A program made the translations under genes and the position numbers. Shown here one piece after another: positions 25,602 to 38,173 of a stretch of DNA of 64,000 nucleotides. Position 1 is the first letter of the stretch. Each line of letters starts with the position of its first letter. The notes below the pieces were generated by a model. The model saw only the letters and a list, made by a program, of their open reading frames with translations. It did not search any database and had not been told where the DNA came from. This stretch comes from Dipetalonema caudispina (Eukaryota; Nematoda; Chromadorea; Rhabditida; Onchocercidae). Where the stretch lies: positions 151,708 through 215,707 of the forward strand of contig JABVXV010000082.1 of NCBI GenBank assembly GCA_013365325.1, read 5' to 3'.

Positions 25602-28600
25602 ATGAGCGATGAACAAAGTATTCAAGGTTCTATTCTTATTTTGTTGCAGAATATATCATTTAAATAATAAACAAGAAGAAACAGAAGTTAAATTTTTACT
25701 TGGAGAAAGTACAAATGTGAAATTCCTTTTCGGTACATGGAAATCAAAGATTAATCGTTCCGATGGAGTTGATGGTTCCATTTCTTGATAAGAACATCAT
25801 AAGAAATGATAACTTTTTAAATAGGTGATATTCTTATTTGTTTTCTTTTCAGTGGAAACGGAAGAAAAGTCAGCTGGAGATGAGCCATCTAATGCAAAAA
25901 TCGTTGCATCTGTGCAAGCCATTGCTATAGAGACAGGAACAAGGTTGAAATATTTGTAACATGCTTTGTGGCTTTTTTATATCGAACTTTTCGTCAATAC
26001 ATTCATTAGCTCATGGAGCATTTATATTTATCGCGAATGTTTGTAAATCGTATACTTTTTGTTAGTTTAGAAATACAGACACCGTCGAAGTACTTGCTCG
26101 TGAGGCGGAAGATCTTCGAAAAAAGTTAGAAGCGGAACGAAGAAAATTGAACGATGTTTCGAGTAAGTCTCTAAGAATATTGTTCGCTCCAAATTATTTT
26201 CAGTTGTATTATTGTTAAGTAATTTTTCAACTATATCAGGAAATTTTGGCATATGGTAAGGAACTACTTCAACTTTTATTTCATTTTTTAATACCCGCGT
26301 TAAAAGCAAACAATAATGTTCAGCAGTACTAATAATTATGTTAGTTGCGCTGTGTTATCAGCAGTTCATGTGTATTTACTTTAGTTGAACAAGCAGCCGA
26401 AAGTCTCGAACCACTAGCACAACTAAACATTAAACAACGTCGTATATTGAAAGGACATGCTGGGAAAGTGCTTTGCATGGATTGGTCCTTAGATAAACGA
26501 CATATCGTTTCTTCTTCACAGGTTCTGGTTTCCATTCTAAACAATTATTAGCTCTAACTTTTCAACTGATTGTAAACTCTTGACTTTTTATTTTCTGCGT
26601 TTTTTTGGGTTTTCCCTCGATTCCTTCGATGATGATGTTATCCGAATTCAATGAAGAACGTTAACTTTCAAATGTCAAGTTTCATTTCTTACTTAAATAT
26701 GCTGTAATATTTATCCTAGATCTGAAATTTGTTTTTCACATTTCTGTATAAAGCACACATCAGTTGTCATTACTAAAGCATGAAATCCATATCCGTCAAG
26801 TCCAGCACTGATAGTTTCTGACGCTTGTTTAGCGGAGGATGATAAATTTCTCAATTTATTTCATAGATTTCTTGAATTCAAAAGGGAAAAAATGAATTTT
26901 TGCGGAAGATAATTGCTTAGACAGAGATGGTAACAAACAGTAAGTAGTAAATCATCACTTATTGGAGTTAAAGTACTGTTTCTCCGCCTTGTTCCCCCTT
27001 CCTCATCAATTTGTAACTCAAAGGAAGCTATAAAGGGCATAATTTACTGTCATTATTTATTCAACATTTTAAAAGGTCTTATTGGACCAAGATACGAACT
27101 TATAATTTCGCAGCAAGACTTCTGATTGAAAACTGCCACTAAACAATAATTTTGTCGGCTTGTTAAACCATTAACATTTCAATTGACTTGTTCAGGATGG
27201 AAAAGTAATCGTATGGGATGGTTTTACAACGAATAAGGAACATGCATTAACTATGCCAACAACATGGGTAATGGCCTGTGCTTATTCCCCTAGTGCGCAA
27301 ATGATTGCTTGCGGGTATTACAAGTTTTCCCGATGTTTTATTTTTTAAATTTCATTATTCTTCATGTTGTCGAAATTATTTTACTTCAGAGAATCTAAAT
27401 GGAAAACTTAGATGAAAACTTATGGAAAGTACTTGTCACATAACGAAGCTTTCATTTCAAAAAACTCAAAATTGAGAAATAGCCATCATTTTGAATCCTT
27501 TAAAATAGTAGTAGGTTCGTTGTGTGACTAAACCGTTATATTATAAAATATTGCATGCTGATTTTAGAGGTTTGGATAATAAGTGTTCAGTGGTACCGTT
27601 GAGCTTTGAAGATGATATCTTGCAAAAAAAACGATCTGTTGCGACCCACACGAGCTATATGTCATGCTGTATCTTTCTTAGATCTGATAATTTAGTGAGT
27701 TTTTTTCATTCTATATGTTTGAAACTAAAAACCTCTCCATTCTTTTGTCCTACGCGAAGCATCTTTCTCTTCTTAAAAAGTAATTGAAGTTTAAATTATT
27801 TTCTAAAATAAAAAAATATTGAAATCACTTATTTGCAGCTTCTGACCGGTAGTGGTGATTCAACATGTGCCATATGGGATGTGGAGAGCGGTCAGATGAT
27901 TCAAAATTTTCATGGTCACATTGGTGATGTTTTTGCAGTTGATGTACCAAAAAGCGATACTGGCAACCTTTTTATTTCTGGGGTAAATTTCATTTTTGTT
28001 ACGGTATTCATTCTGCTTATATTCAAAAGAAATTCTGGAGAGAAAAACTTGAAGCTTTCAACAGACCTGCTTTTCGAAGTAAATCAGTAAACTGATAGAT
28101 TCTTTCGGCACCTGTTTGCTAAAGTTGTTTCTTCCTCATTGCTGATATTGTATATTTTCTGGAAGTTTAGAGTTAATTATGGTTTTAAGGGAGCAGACAA
28201 GCATGCATTAGTTTGGGACATAAGAACCGGGCAGTGTGTACAGAGTTTCGAAGGACATGAAGCAGATATTAATACAGTTAGGTTTCATCCAAATGGTGAT
28301 GCTTTCGCGACCGGCTCTGATGATGCCTCGGTTAGTTTCTTAGTCAATTTTTCCCTTGGTTATAAAAGCCCGTATTGCATTTGTTGTACTATACGTTTCA
28401 AAATCTTATGTAATCAGTTTATCTTATCAGATTTTTTTACGTTTTAGTGCCGGTTGTTCGATTTACGCGCTGATCGACAGGTATGTGTTTATGAAAAAGA
28501 ATCCGTTTTGTTTCCAGTGAATGGTGTCGACTTCAGTTTGAGCGGTGAGTAAACTATCTTGGTAATTTATATCTTTAAAACATTGTGGTATATTGCGTTG

Positions 28601-29046
28601 TTTTCTGTTTGAGTATGCTACAGTTTTCGTATTTTGGTAATTCTATAACAGTGAAGTTTCTAGGTCGTATACTTTTTGCTGGTTATGGTGATTATCGCGT
28701 TGGTGTGTGGGATTCATTAAAATGTGTACGTCATTCAGTTCTATACGGTCATGAAAATAGGATTTCGTGTCTACGAACAAGTCCAGATGGGACTGCAATA
28801 TGCACTGCTAGTTGGGACTGTACCATTCGTGTAAGTCTTTGCCTGTAAAGTTCTATTTTACATACAAGAAATTTCCCCATTACATTAATAAAATGGACTT
28901 TGGTTCTATTAATTGCAACGCGAGGTCAGTTGGTTGATCCTACTGACAATACTTGCAATACCAACAACGTCAGTTCCCAATTTTTATATCCATTAATTAT
29001 TATACGCAACCATATTCTCGTTTTCTTTTTTTAGATATGGGCATAA
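25602..29046 (+). CDS. gpb-2: G-protein beta subunit 5 (GNB5 / GPB-2 type), seven WD40 repeats
   Basis: Eleven phase-consistent exons: 25602-25626, 25853-25943, 26071-26162, 26385-26521, 27196-27314, 27568-27694, 27839-27982, 28190-28330, 28448-28544, 28664-28830 and 29035-29046 (TAA). They give 383 residues, close to the family length. Residues 1-45 are poorly conserved; about 45-75 form a Glu/Lys/Arg-rich helix expected to be coiled-coil; the rest is a seven-bladed WD40 propeller. Blocks such as [43 protein letters not shown] and [10 protein letters not shown] are diagnostic of beta-5 rather than beta-1. The last exon encodes only Ile-Trp-Ala and stop. Beta-5 proteins pair with the GGL domain of R7 RGS proteins (EGL-10 and EAT-16 in C. 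elegans) instead of a conventional gamma subunit, and speed G-alpha GTP hydrolysis at the plasma membrane of neurons and muscle. No missing repeat or frameshift was seen. Confidence 0.95.
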
Positions 29047-29639
29047 AGACGACGACGTTGAAAGAAAAAAGTTGGGCTTTTCATCCAGTATTTAGTTCTA
29101 CTCCCATTTTTCACTGTCAGCATACCAGCGTTCATCCCCTGAATTCTCATTTGTCTGCTTCCTTTTAGTGGTTATTTCTGCACTGTTCACAGCTCTCCAG
29201 CCTAGAACCTGACATCCTTATACTATGCTTATATATGATACATTTAATTTTATTGAATACTTACAGAAGTATCATATATAAACACAATAAGCAGTCGAGT
29301 GTCACCACAACATTCACTTGTAAGCAATTTATGGCACCCTAATGTATATCTTGAAAACTTTTAACTAGTATTAAGATTGAACCGACAGGAAAACTGATAT
29401 GGGAAACATATTGGAAATGATGATCTAATCTCATCGCTACAAGTAATTCAAAAACTTAGTGCATTCACTTTGACTTCTGAATCATGATATATTGTCACCA
29501 CAACTTTTTCAGTATGGTCTTCCCTACTTCTTCCAATTTTTTAGCGGTATTTCATTATTCCCACTCAATGCAGTTGTTCTTATCAAATTTTCTCTCTTTA
29601 AATTACCCTGAAAACCATTAACAATAACAACTTTTAGTA

Positions 29640-29645
29640 AATAAA
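29640..29645 (+). terminator. Candidate polyadenylation signal for G-beta-5
   Basis: AATAAA about 590 bases after the G-beta-5 stop codon, before the TA tract. Chance occurrence is possible in this AT-rich sequence. Confidence 0.35.
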
Positions 29646-29689
29646 GAGATCGTAGAGTTTCATATTTAGCGATGCTTGCTCTTTTGTCG

Positions 29690-29719
29690 ATATATATGAT
29701 ATATATATATATATATATA
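29690..29719. repeat. TA dinucleotide microsatellite
   Basis: A nearly perfect (TA)n tract with one interruption, in the spacer between the two convergent genes. It is likely length-variable. Confidence 0.9.
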
Positions 29720-29795
29720 GTTCATAATAGAAACGAAAAACGATAAAGTTTAAAGGTAAAATAGACGTGAAGATGCGTTTCTCATATTTTTATTA

Positions 29796-29801
29796 TTTAT
29801 T
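29796..29801 (-). terminator. Candidate polyadenylation signal for METTL17
   Basis: TTTATT on the plus strand, hence AATAAA on the minus strand, about 150 bases beyond the METTL17 stop codon. The distance is plausible for a short nematode 3' UTR. Confidence 0.4.
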
Positions 29802-29952
29802 AATAAAATGTCACCGTATTGTATAATTGTTTTAAAACATAAGTATTTTACTATGAACAATAAGAACGAATAACACAAGGAAACTTCAACAACAATACCA
29901 AAAAAGACCCGCAGCAAGTAATAATATAAGCAATGCGAAAAAAAATGCAGCA

Positions 29953-32900
29953 TTAGTTGGAGGAAGATTTTTTCTCTATCATATTCTTGGCATGCTTTTC
30001 CTCTGTAATTTCCTCCACCGCTTTTTCATACACATCGAATTCCGAATCAGACCCTACAGCTTTCACCTAAACGAAATACTTGATAAGTGTATTAAACGCA
30101 AAAAGAGCTGCAGGTTTTCACCTATACCTAACAAATTTGCAAATTCATTTAAATCCACTTCTGAAACCTCATAAAACGTCATCTATGAACACAAAAAGTA
30201 GATGCTTTGCCTTTGCATCTACCTCCACAAGGTGTACATCTCGTTTAGCAGTGCCGGAAAAAAAAAGCTGCATAAAGAGTAACCTCTACTGGCAGCGTTC
30301 GACCCGTCTTAACATTTTTAACCAATTTGTAAATTTTGCCCATACTTCTGGATACTGTGAAACGCTGTATTCCACAAAATGGTGTGCAAACTGTGCAGCA
30401 CACATGTCGATCGCCACGCTTTAGCTGAAGTTAAGAAAAACCAAAAGTAAAATTCAGAAGTCAATAGACAGGCTATACGCCTATCAATTTTAATGTCCGT
30501 CACGGAAAAAATGATATTTTCAAAAAAAATGCATTTAAGACCTTGTTTACTTCGATAGTTTTCAAAAAAACTTATCAGAACAGGACGAATGATTTTCTGC
30601 TTTAATCTGGGATAAACAAACCGTCAGAAGTCTGCTTTCAGATATATGATGAGGCTTTGCTCCTTTGGCCATAATAATATACGTAAATGACCCTGTCTCA
30701 GTATTAAACATTTGCTTCCGTCCATCAGCTCGTAACACATTCCACTGAGTAGAGAAACTGCATACGTCCCTAGAACAGAGGATATTTAACTTATTAAATA
30801 TATTTATTGGAAACAAGTCCAGACTTATGATTGAAGTGGAAACAAAAAACAGGTAAAAAGGTGTTAACTGAATTGAAAAAAACCAAAATTTTAACACAGT
30901 GATCATACAAATAACTAACTTTGCTTTTTCCACATTTTTTGGGCATCCTTGATCATGTGGACATGGAGCAAACACATATCCAGGCTCTAACCTGGTTGGC
31001 AGAACTGTGTTTGGTGGAAGCTGGAATCAAATTAGGTTAAAAGCAATCCTTTCCTACATGAATATGCGAAGATGATTCGATAAGCAAAAAAGACAGAGTG
31101 GTATTACTGTCACTGATTACCTAAATCGATACAATTCAAGTGAACGTAGCTACTACCACAGTCCTGAAGCACAGAAGCACTACATTGCTCCTCAGATCTC
31201 AACTACTTCAAGCGTACCATATTTTTAATAAGATTATAACGCATATAGTTCGATAATTGTTGATCAGTCAAGATACATTCTGCTTCTTCATTCAATACTT
31301 TTCCTTCCATCAAGACTTGCCGAGTTTTTTCTCGATGCAGTTCACAGCCACCCATCAGGATATAATCTCTGGCTTCCATCAAAGCATTATAGCCACCTTT
31401 ACAGCTCCCGTCAATTAATACCAAATACCTTAATAACAATTGTTTAACTGACTTTTTACAAAATTTCGAATTCCACCTCCTTCCATAAATTCCTTTTAAC
31501 AATTTCTAAATTTTATTTTCAATAGTGTGAAAACTACTCATTCGAAAGAGATAAACAATTTAAGATTAAATCGACTCACTTGTTCGTTCGCTTCCATAAA
31601 TCTGTTAGCAACTCAATTCGTGATTCGCCGGAAGCCAATTCAACAAGAAGACGATGAACGATTATCACATCAAAAGTGTTATTTAACGACGGTGCCAAAA
31701 AATTTCGGAAGCTAACATTTGGATGCACAAATGGATGCCCATTGTTTTCACCACTACCCTAAAAATAAATGAACTTATTAACGTTATATAGCTTTTTGAA
31801 TTCAATCATAGGAAACTCTGCAGAGAAAACAATGAATTAGAAGTTACTAACGATTCATTGATACTGTTTAATGGGATGAAGGAAAAATTACTCGTCAAAT
31901 ATGATCACAAGAAAAAAAGACAAACATACCCTTAAAACATCCATGCAAAACTGATTTATTTCTTCATTTGAATCAATTAGCTGGAAACTTTTGACTCGTT
32001 CTCCCCACTGGTCGAATGCAGCCCAAAATGCAGCGCCAGAACCACTTCCATAGTCCAAAACTGTTTCTGGGATGTATCCACTGTTCTCGAATTCTTGTAA
32101 TACAAAACGAACTTCTGCATAATTAGGTGCAAACCTGAAAGGTGCAAAACAGTAAAATATTTCATTGGCTGCTTTTTCATTGGGTTTTTCTGTGTTGAGT
32201 ATTTGGAAAAGATTGTTCAAATGAGATCATATCATCATATTAAAGTGGGAAACTATAAAAACCAACGCAATGAAAGACGTTTTAATAATTTAAATCACCC
32301 TCTACCAAATCATATCGTTCTGCATCAGACAGCATCAACAGCATCAACTGAACGGGATAATAAAGTAAGTTCTTTAAAACGAATTGGAAAACATTAATTA
32401 TAAAACTGTGCATTAGAAAACTATCCGACGTATTTAACGCACTCTGGCAGCAAAAATGAATGCTTAATACTTCAGAAAAGATAAAAAAAAAAGACAACTG
32501 GTGATTACTTAAAATAAACAACGTTTCATGTGAAAAAATAAACCGCGGTTAGATTCTATTGTTCTTTGCAAAAACTAAAGAAAAATTAATGATTTACCTG
32601 GCTAAGGTATAAGCTGCAGCATGTTCACGCGTTTTAAAGTTCAGTGGCTTCCAGTTATATCTCGTATGGCGCAACAATTTACGTACTTTCTTGTCTACTT
32701 CCAAATCGAATGCTTCCATCTAATATAAATTTCATGAGCCAATCAAATATTCCAATCTTATTTGAATTTTTAATTGATCCTTGCTCTTGATATGATGTAC
32801 TATGCCAAACATAAATATCAAAAAAAGTTGAAGATTTGATTCGGTTTGACTTTAATATACATGAAAGTTAAGCCAAATTTCATGGAAAAAATCACGAAGT

Positions 32901-34476
32901 TGAAACTAACAACTTTCTGATTGACAGAATTACGATCCGGAAATCCACTTTCTGCTTCCAACATTTTCTTAATTTCATGACGTGCTTCTTGTACTTCTTC
33001 TGGTGATGCTGGAAACTGGCGCTGATTCAGCTTTTCTTTTAGCTAAAAATACTAAATGATTGGGATTTAATAGAAATAACTACAACACTTATAGAATTTT
33101 TTCAATTTTACCAAAACCATGAGAGCAATAACAAAAAAGACTTCAATTTAAAAGACACCTAACACCTATGTGAAGACTTATAAGTAACAAAACTATTCAG
33201 TATTTCGTACAGTTTTAAGTAAAACGGATATATATTAACTTGGAATGCAGAAGTAAAGATAACTTATTATCAGAAAAAGCATAAAGAATCCCATATGAAT
33301 GTTAACTTCCACGTATTATCAATGATGGCTGAAAAAAATTAAATTCGCACTTTTAACAGGCTCTGATTAGATAAGAGCACTTCATCATATGTGAATTTCG
33401 TTATTCAAATGAAATGAAAAAGTCACTCCGAAGATTATAATTTTTCACCTCTTCCTTTTGCACAGAATATTTTAGCTAGCATCCATAAAGCAAGATAAAA
33501 AATTCATGAAATTTTATTATACAGATTCACATAAAATAAATGAGAAAAATGAGCTTGAGTATTCAAAAAGGTAAAGAAAAGTGATTTGCACCTGATCAGC
33601 CTCAAACTGCAGAATTTTCGGATTTCTAGAACATGATGTGAGTGCATTCCATAGGCCAACAATTGCTTTTTGTGGTAAAACTCCGTTGTACTTCAATCGT
33701 ACTTTCTTCGCTGAATGACATTTTAAATCAATATTGTGTCCTTTTCAGAAATCTACTTGCTTCCTGTCACAAAAATTTAATATATAAAAAAAAGATGATT
33801 TTTTAAACTCATGAAATATTATCAACAACTTGTCGATATTTTTTACCTCTAACGATGCAGGGAAATTAACCCGAATTGAGCAATTCACTAGTTCGTAAAC
33901 ATTATAATAATAAGAAAAGTCTCTATTGTTGAAACTTATACAAACCGTTGTGATAAAAAGCCAATCTGTCGTTACCTTCTCATATTTCAATAAAATGTTA
34001 CGCAAGAATTCATGAGAGATTTTCACATTGTTGTAGAAGATTATTTTTCAAAAAAAGAAAAAGTTAAAATGTCAAAAAATTCTTATGAAAGCTGCATCAT
34101 TTTCCAACCCTGAGACAATCAAAAAAGCCTCCATCTACATTATCCAATTGAATTAATATTCGAAAAGTGGAAAAAGTGTGAGTAAGTAGCATCACAGAAG
34201 AAAAAACTATTACAAATACTCAAAATTTATCAAAAGGAAACAAATTATCTTCTTACCACCAACATCCTTCAGCTGCATAATACTCCTCGAGCCCGTTTCG
34301 ACATTCAGGGAAATGATATTAGCACTTCCATCATCCAAAGTTTTTGGTAATCCGACTGCAGCTCGTTGTCCAGTCCTAAATCGACATAGTGTTTGGAATA
34401 ATTTCATCATCCACGATCAGTTCATCGCAAACAGTAGCTTTTACCTTTCATGATAATCCTGAAAACTACCTTTCAT
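29953..34476 (-). CDS. METTL17: METTL17 / Rsm22 mitochondrial ribosome assembly factor
   Basis: Minus-strand exons, from the start: 34476-34445, 34375-34257, 33710-33592, 33042-32914, 32719-32598, 32134-31930, 31758-31580, 31428-31218, 31020-30920, 30769-30622, 30424-30290, 30182-30128 and 30059-29953. They give 553 residues. The class I methyltransferase SAM motif VLDYGSGSG is at about residues 199-207. The C-terminal half carries FAPCPHDQGC (Cys392, Cys398), Cys409 and a CCTVC cluster (464-468), matching the conserved cysteines of METTL17 that are reported to hold an iron-sulphur cluster. Human landmarks such as LVLI...ALMEARDYIL and LKRGDRHVC align in order. The protein binds the mitochondrial small subunit during assembly. 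The start is ambiguous: an ATG at 34410 read straight into the second exon would give MMKLFQTLCRFR, a better mitochondrial presequence. The last two exons rest on phase only. Confidence 0.9.
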
Positions 34477-37400
34477 TTCTGAAAGAACTGCAACAGCTCG
34501 GTAAGATGGACTTGATCGAAATATAGATTATCGTGAAGATAAATTCCCTTTCAGCCGATGTTTATGTGACAGTGTGTTGACTTCAATGAAGCAAAAAACG
34601 AACAAATAAATTAATAACAGACTCATACATGGACAACACCGCCCCAAATACTTGCCACTCCCCATAGTCACCAGCGAATCATCGAACAATGCGAAGTATG
34701 GTTTGTACCAAGTATGAAAATGTAACGTCTCACTAGATGAAATAAGTATTAATTCAGCACACCATAGGAGAGGAAGCGTTATGCTTTATCGAAGCGATCA
34801 TTCTACAGAATGATAAATCTAATTAATTGTCCAAGTTATCATCAAGATGAGTTAAGTTAAAGAAATCACTTTATGGAATTTTCAGTTTGTGTCACTCTGC
34901 ACTTCATCTAATTTAGCTTGATTAAGGGAATTAGCAGAATTGAATTTGCATTCCACTACGCATTAATTAACAATGGTCATTCTTTGAAACGATAGATCTA
35001 ATTAATTAACTTCCTCTTCCTCTAACATAATGTTTTTTTCAAGTAAGATATAGTTTGTTACATGCCTCCTTTGGATTATTTAAATGTTGCTTGAGTCTTC
35101 TATTAGCTACCATTTCTTCTTGGAGAATCTGTACGCATTTGTAAATTGAGTTTATTCGGTAATATCTAACTGTTAAAAGTTTCTGTGTTAATGGCTAATA
35201 ACTAAGTATATAGATAGCAGCAATCTTTTTCACTGAATTATTTCTCTACTTAATTCCAAAAAAAAATTTCAACAAAATTGGAAGATATTTTCTTCTGAGA
35301 ATCAAAACCTTTAACATATGATGAGAATGATTTAACATCATTACTAATAGATTTAACTGAAGAAGAAAGCTATTTTATAGCACAACTAACGACTAGTATT
35401 AGTTAGTTGTATTTGTTATTTGTATATAAGTGGCACTGATAGAAAAAGGTGTTGTTTACTTACTTATAGATAAATTAATGGCAAAGTTGCTCATTAAGCT
35501 GCACATATTACACACTTAGATGCACATTGATGTGTGCAACAATCAGTTATTATAGAAACCTTTGATTCGTATTTCTGCACTAATTTCTATTGGAATATTG
35601 TTCTTTCTTAAACATCGTTTATCATTTCATAAATTTGTCCTTTCATTCTTCTTCGTACTTTATCTCTTAATCTTAATGAATATTTCATCCATAAATAGTC
35701 CTTATAAGCAAACTGTCGAAATTCTATTCTTTGATTTCATGTCACTTTATACTTATACTTTGATACAAACAACTTATCGCTTGACGTATTGCAGCACGTA
35801 AAATGACGTGAACAAGTAATGTCGATAGAGGCCCGGATTAGTTTGTTGTTGGATGAAGCCTAATAATAGATAAGATAGAAGAAAAGCGTCATATCGAGAT
35901 ATTGACGATTTAGCTTTGTGCCAAACACTATTGAAATATAAATATAATATGAATATTCGGAATATAATTCCGGAATGGTGCCATGATTACATTATCGATA
36001 AATAAACCCAGCGAGTGTTTTACGTTTCCTATAGAGTAAAATATCAATAGCAATAGGTCGAATACTCTGTTTAATCTAAGTTCATACCATTTTTCCGTAT
36101 TTCCGGATTTGTATATATGGACTATGCCAAAAAAATGTACGAAATCCTTTTCATCTAAAATGTTATTCTTTGGAGAAATTTGATGTAGGCAACCGTTATT
36201 TTCTCTTCAAGTTTTAATTTCATTCCGGTTTGGAACTAAAGCTTTCTTAATTATATGTGACATTTACAGTAGGATTAGTTTACTTGTTTTAAAATTCGTT
36301 TATGGAATTTTTTTTGCATACTTGTTACCTTTGAAATTATCATGCATGAGGTTTTCTTTGTTTCTAGAAAATTCTTTTATCACAGAACATATTTACATAT
36401 TTCGTGAAATTTTCATCATATTTCAAAATTTGACAAGAAACCAAACGATAACCGTCTTATTTTTTTCCTTTGTATCGAGGAAACCTTCTTTGTGAGCACC
36501 AGGTCACTTGCCTTTTGACCCTATTGTTTCAAGCAAGACATTCATGATGCTATAGAATTTATGCTATTCGTCAGCTTTTTATTACAATATCTCTCGCTCA
36601 AGATTATTGCTTATATTTCCGTATAGAATAGAAAATCTTAGTAAAACTCTGAAAAAAATTAATGAATAAAATTAACTTCGAATTGTTTAGCGCCAAAAAA
36701 TGATTGTAATCATCGCCACTTAAAGCATAAATACTTTCATTGGGGAGATTAAAATGATATGACAGTCAGTTGTAACTCAAATACATTTATTTTTACCAAA
36801 AATACGTTTCATTTGCATATGTTTTATTAGCAAATGACTACAGCTTGTGTATGAAAATGTTCGGATCGTTTGATACGAATGAATGATAGTTTTGCTCGGT
36901 TCTTCTTAAAATCGAATTGCTTCAGTTTATAGATTGAAATAGCAGAAAGAAATAAATATCTTCTTTAAAAAAATGTACTAAATAGTGTGTATATGAGATC
37001 TTTATTGAATTCTCCAAGTGTAAATCACCAAATAGGTATTTATTTTCAACAACAAATATATAAATTTCACAATGCTGTAGAACACAAATTGCTTAATGTT
37101 GAAGATACACTGATAGGAGGAAGTCTTCTGCATTCCTGTATATACACATTGGTAGCAAAATTATTAATTTAGTTAGATATGGGATGTTCTGCATTATAAA
37201 CGCCCTCATTTATCAATTAAGAAAACTTTTAAGCTTCCGGATTGAGTCCGGCAGGATGAGGAGGAGAATCCTAGCTGTATCATTCTGACTAGGGGTAAAG
37301 ATATACTTTTGTCTTAAAAAAAAGTTTCTGAATAAAGGATACACTAGTAATGGAAAGTTGGATTGTATACTTCACTGCTGAGAATTTTAAATAAAGCACA

Positions 37401-38147
37401 AAAAAAAACTGTTGAAAAAATATCATTCTGCAATCTTCGAGTACGATCAAGATCATGTTTAAAGTCTGAATCTCTGGATCATTTACTGGACTATCTTGAA
37501 GGTAGCTCCTCATCATTTTAACATGAAAAATGAAAAAAGAAATCAGAAAAAATATGCATAGAAGCTCAAAACTTCTCAGGCATCTATGGTCAACATTATC
37601 TATCTATAAAATTTTGAACTCTCTTGCTTTTCTGTATAAGACTAGGAATTCTTTAGTTTACTTATTTTGATAATTACCAAACAGTTATGAAGAAAAAGAC
37701 AAGTTGAAAGTGAAAAAAATCAAGAAACAGAAATCTTCTGAAAAATTAGGCTTCGAAATTTTTTATTTTTGTAAATATTCGGCATCTCTTTTTTCCTACT
37801 GATTTCTCTCTGTCAGTAGAATGCTTCACATTTCCAATTTCTGAAGAAAAGACGAAGGATTTTCAGTGTTTTTATAGAACCATTTTACAACAGCTTTAAG
37901 TAAACGATCGATATATGTTTCATTCTTTTATCAATTTAAATATTTCATTGTAAGCATATAAAATATCATTGTTGAATAAATGCACAAATTCCTCTTTCAT
38001 TTTCCATTTAGCTCAAAATTTTGAATCCGATAACTCTGTTTCCATGATAATGACATTTTTTCAATTCTTAATGTTTTTCCTATAATTTCAAAGTTATTTA
38101 GTAATTTCGAATTACCGCAATATTCATAAGTTGCTTAAGTTTTCTAG
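34411..38147. other. Divergent intergenic region between METTL17 and G-alpha
   Basis: About 3.7 kb separating the 5' ends of two divergent genes, apart from the small METTL17 first exon at 34476-34445. No other convincing exon was found on either strand. It presumably contains both promoters. Short related sequences of the type GATARATCTAATTAATT occur near 34811 and 34994 but are too simple to interpret. Confidence 0.5.
38138..38147 (+). promoter_or_regulatory. Probable trans-splice acceptor of the G-alpha gene
   Basis: AAGTTTTCTAG ends at 38147, 26 bases before the ATG at 38174, with no exon upstream. This fits spliced-leader addition. The T-run is shorter than ideal. Confidence 0.4.
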
Positions 38148-38173
38148 AGAGAGAGGAAAAAAACATTGGTGGT

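Larger units (their letters stand above)
29047..29952. other. Convergent 3' region between G-beta-5 and METTL17
   Basis: The two genes end facing each other 906 bases apart. I see no exon here. It should hold both 3' UTRs. Candidate AATAAA signals are present on the plus strand at 29640-29645 and on the minus strand at 29801-29796, with a TA dinucleotide tract between them. Confidence 0.6.

Noticed and set aside
30080..30424. 114-codon plus-strand frame, longest in its area
   Set aside because: It is the shadow of METTL17 exons on the minus strand, which match the family residue by residue.
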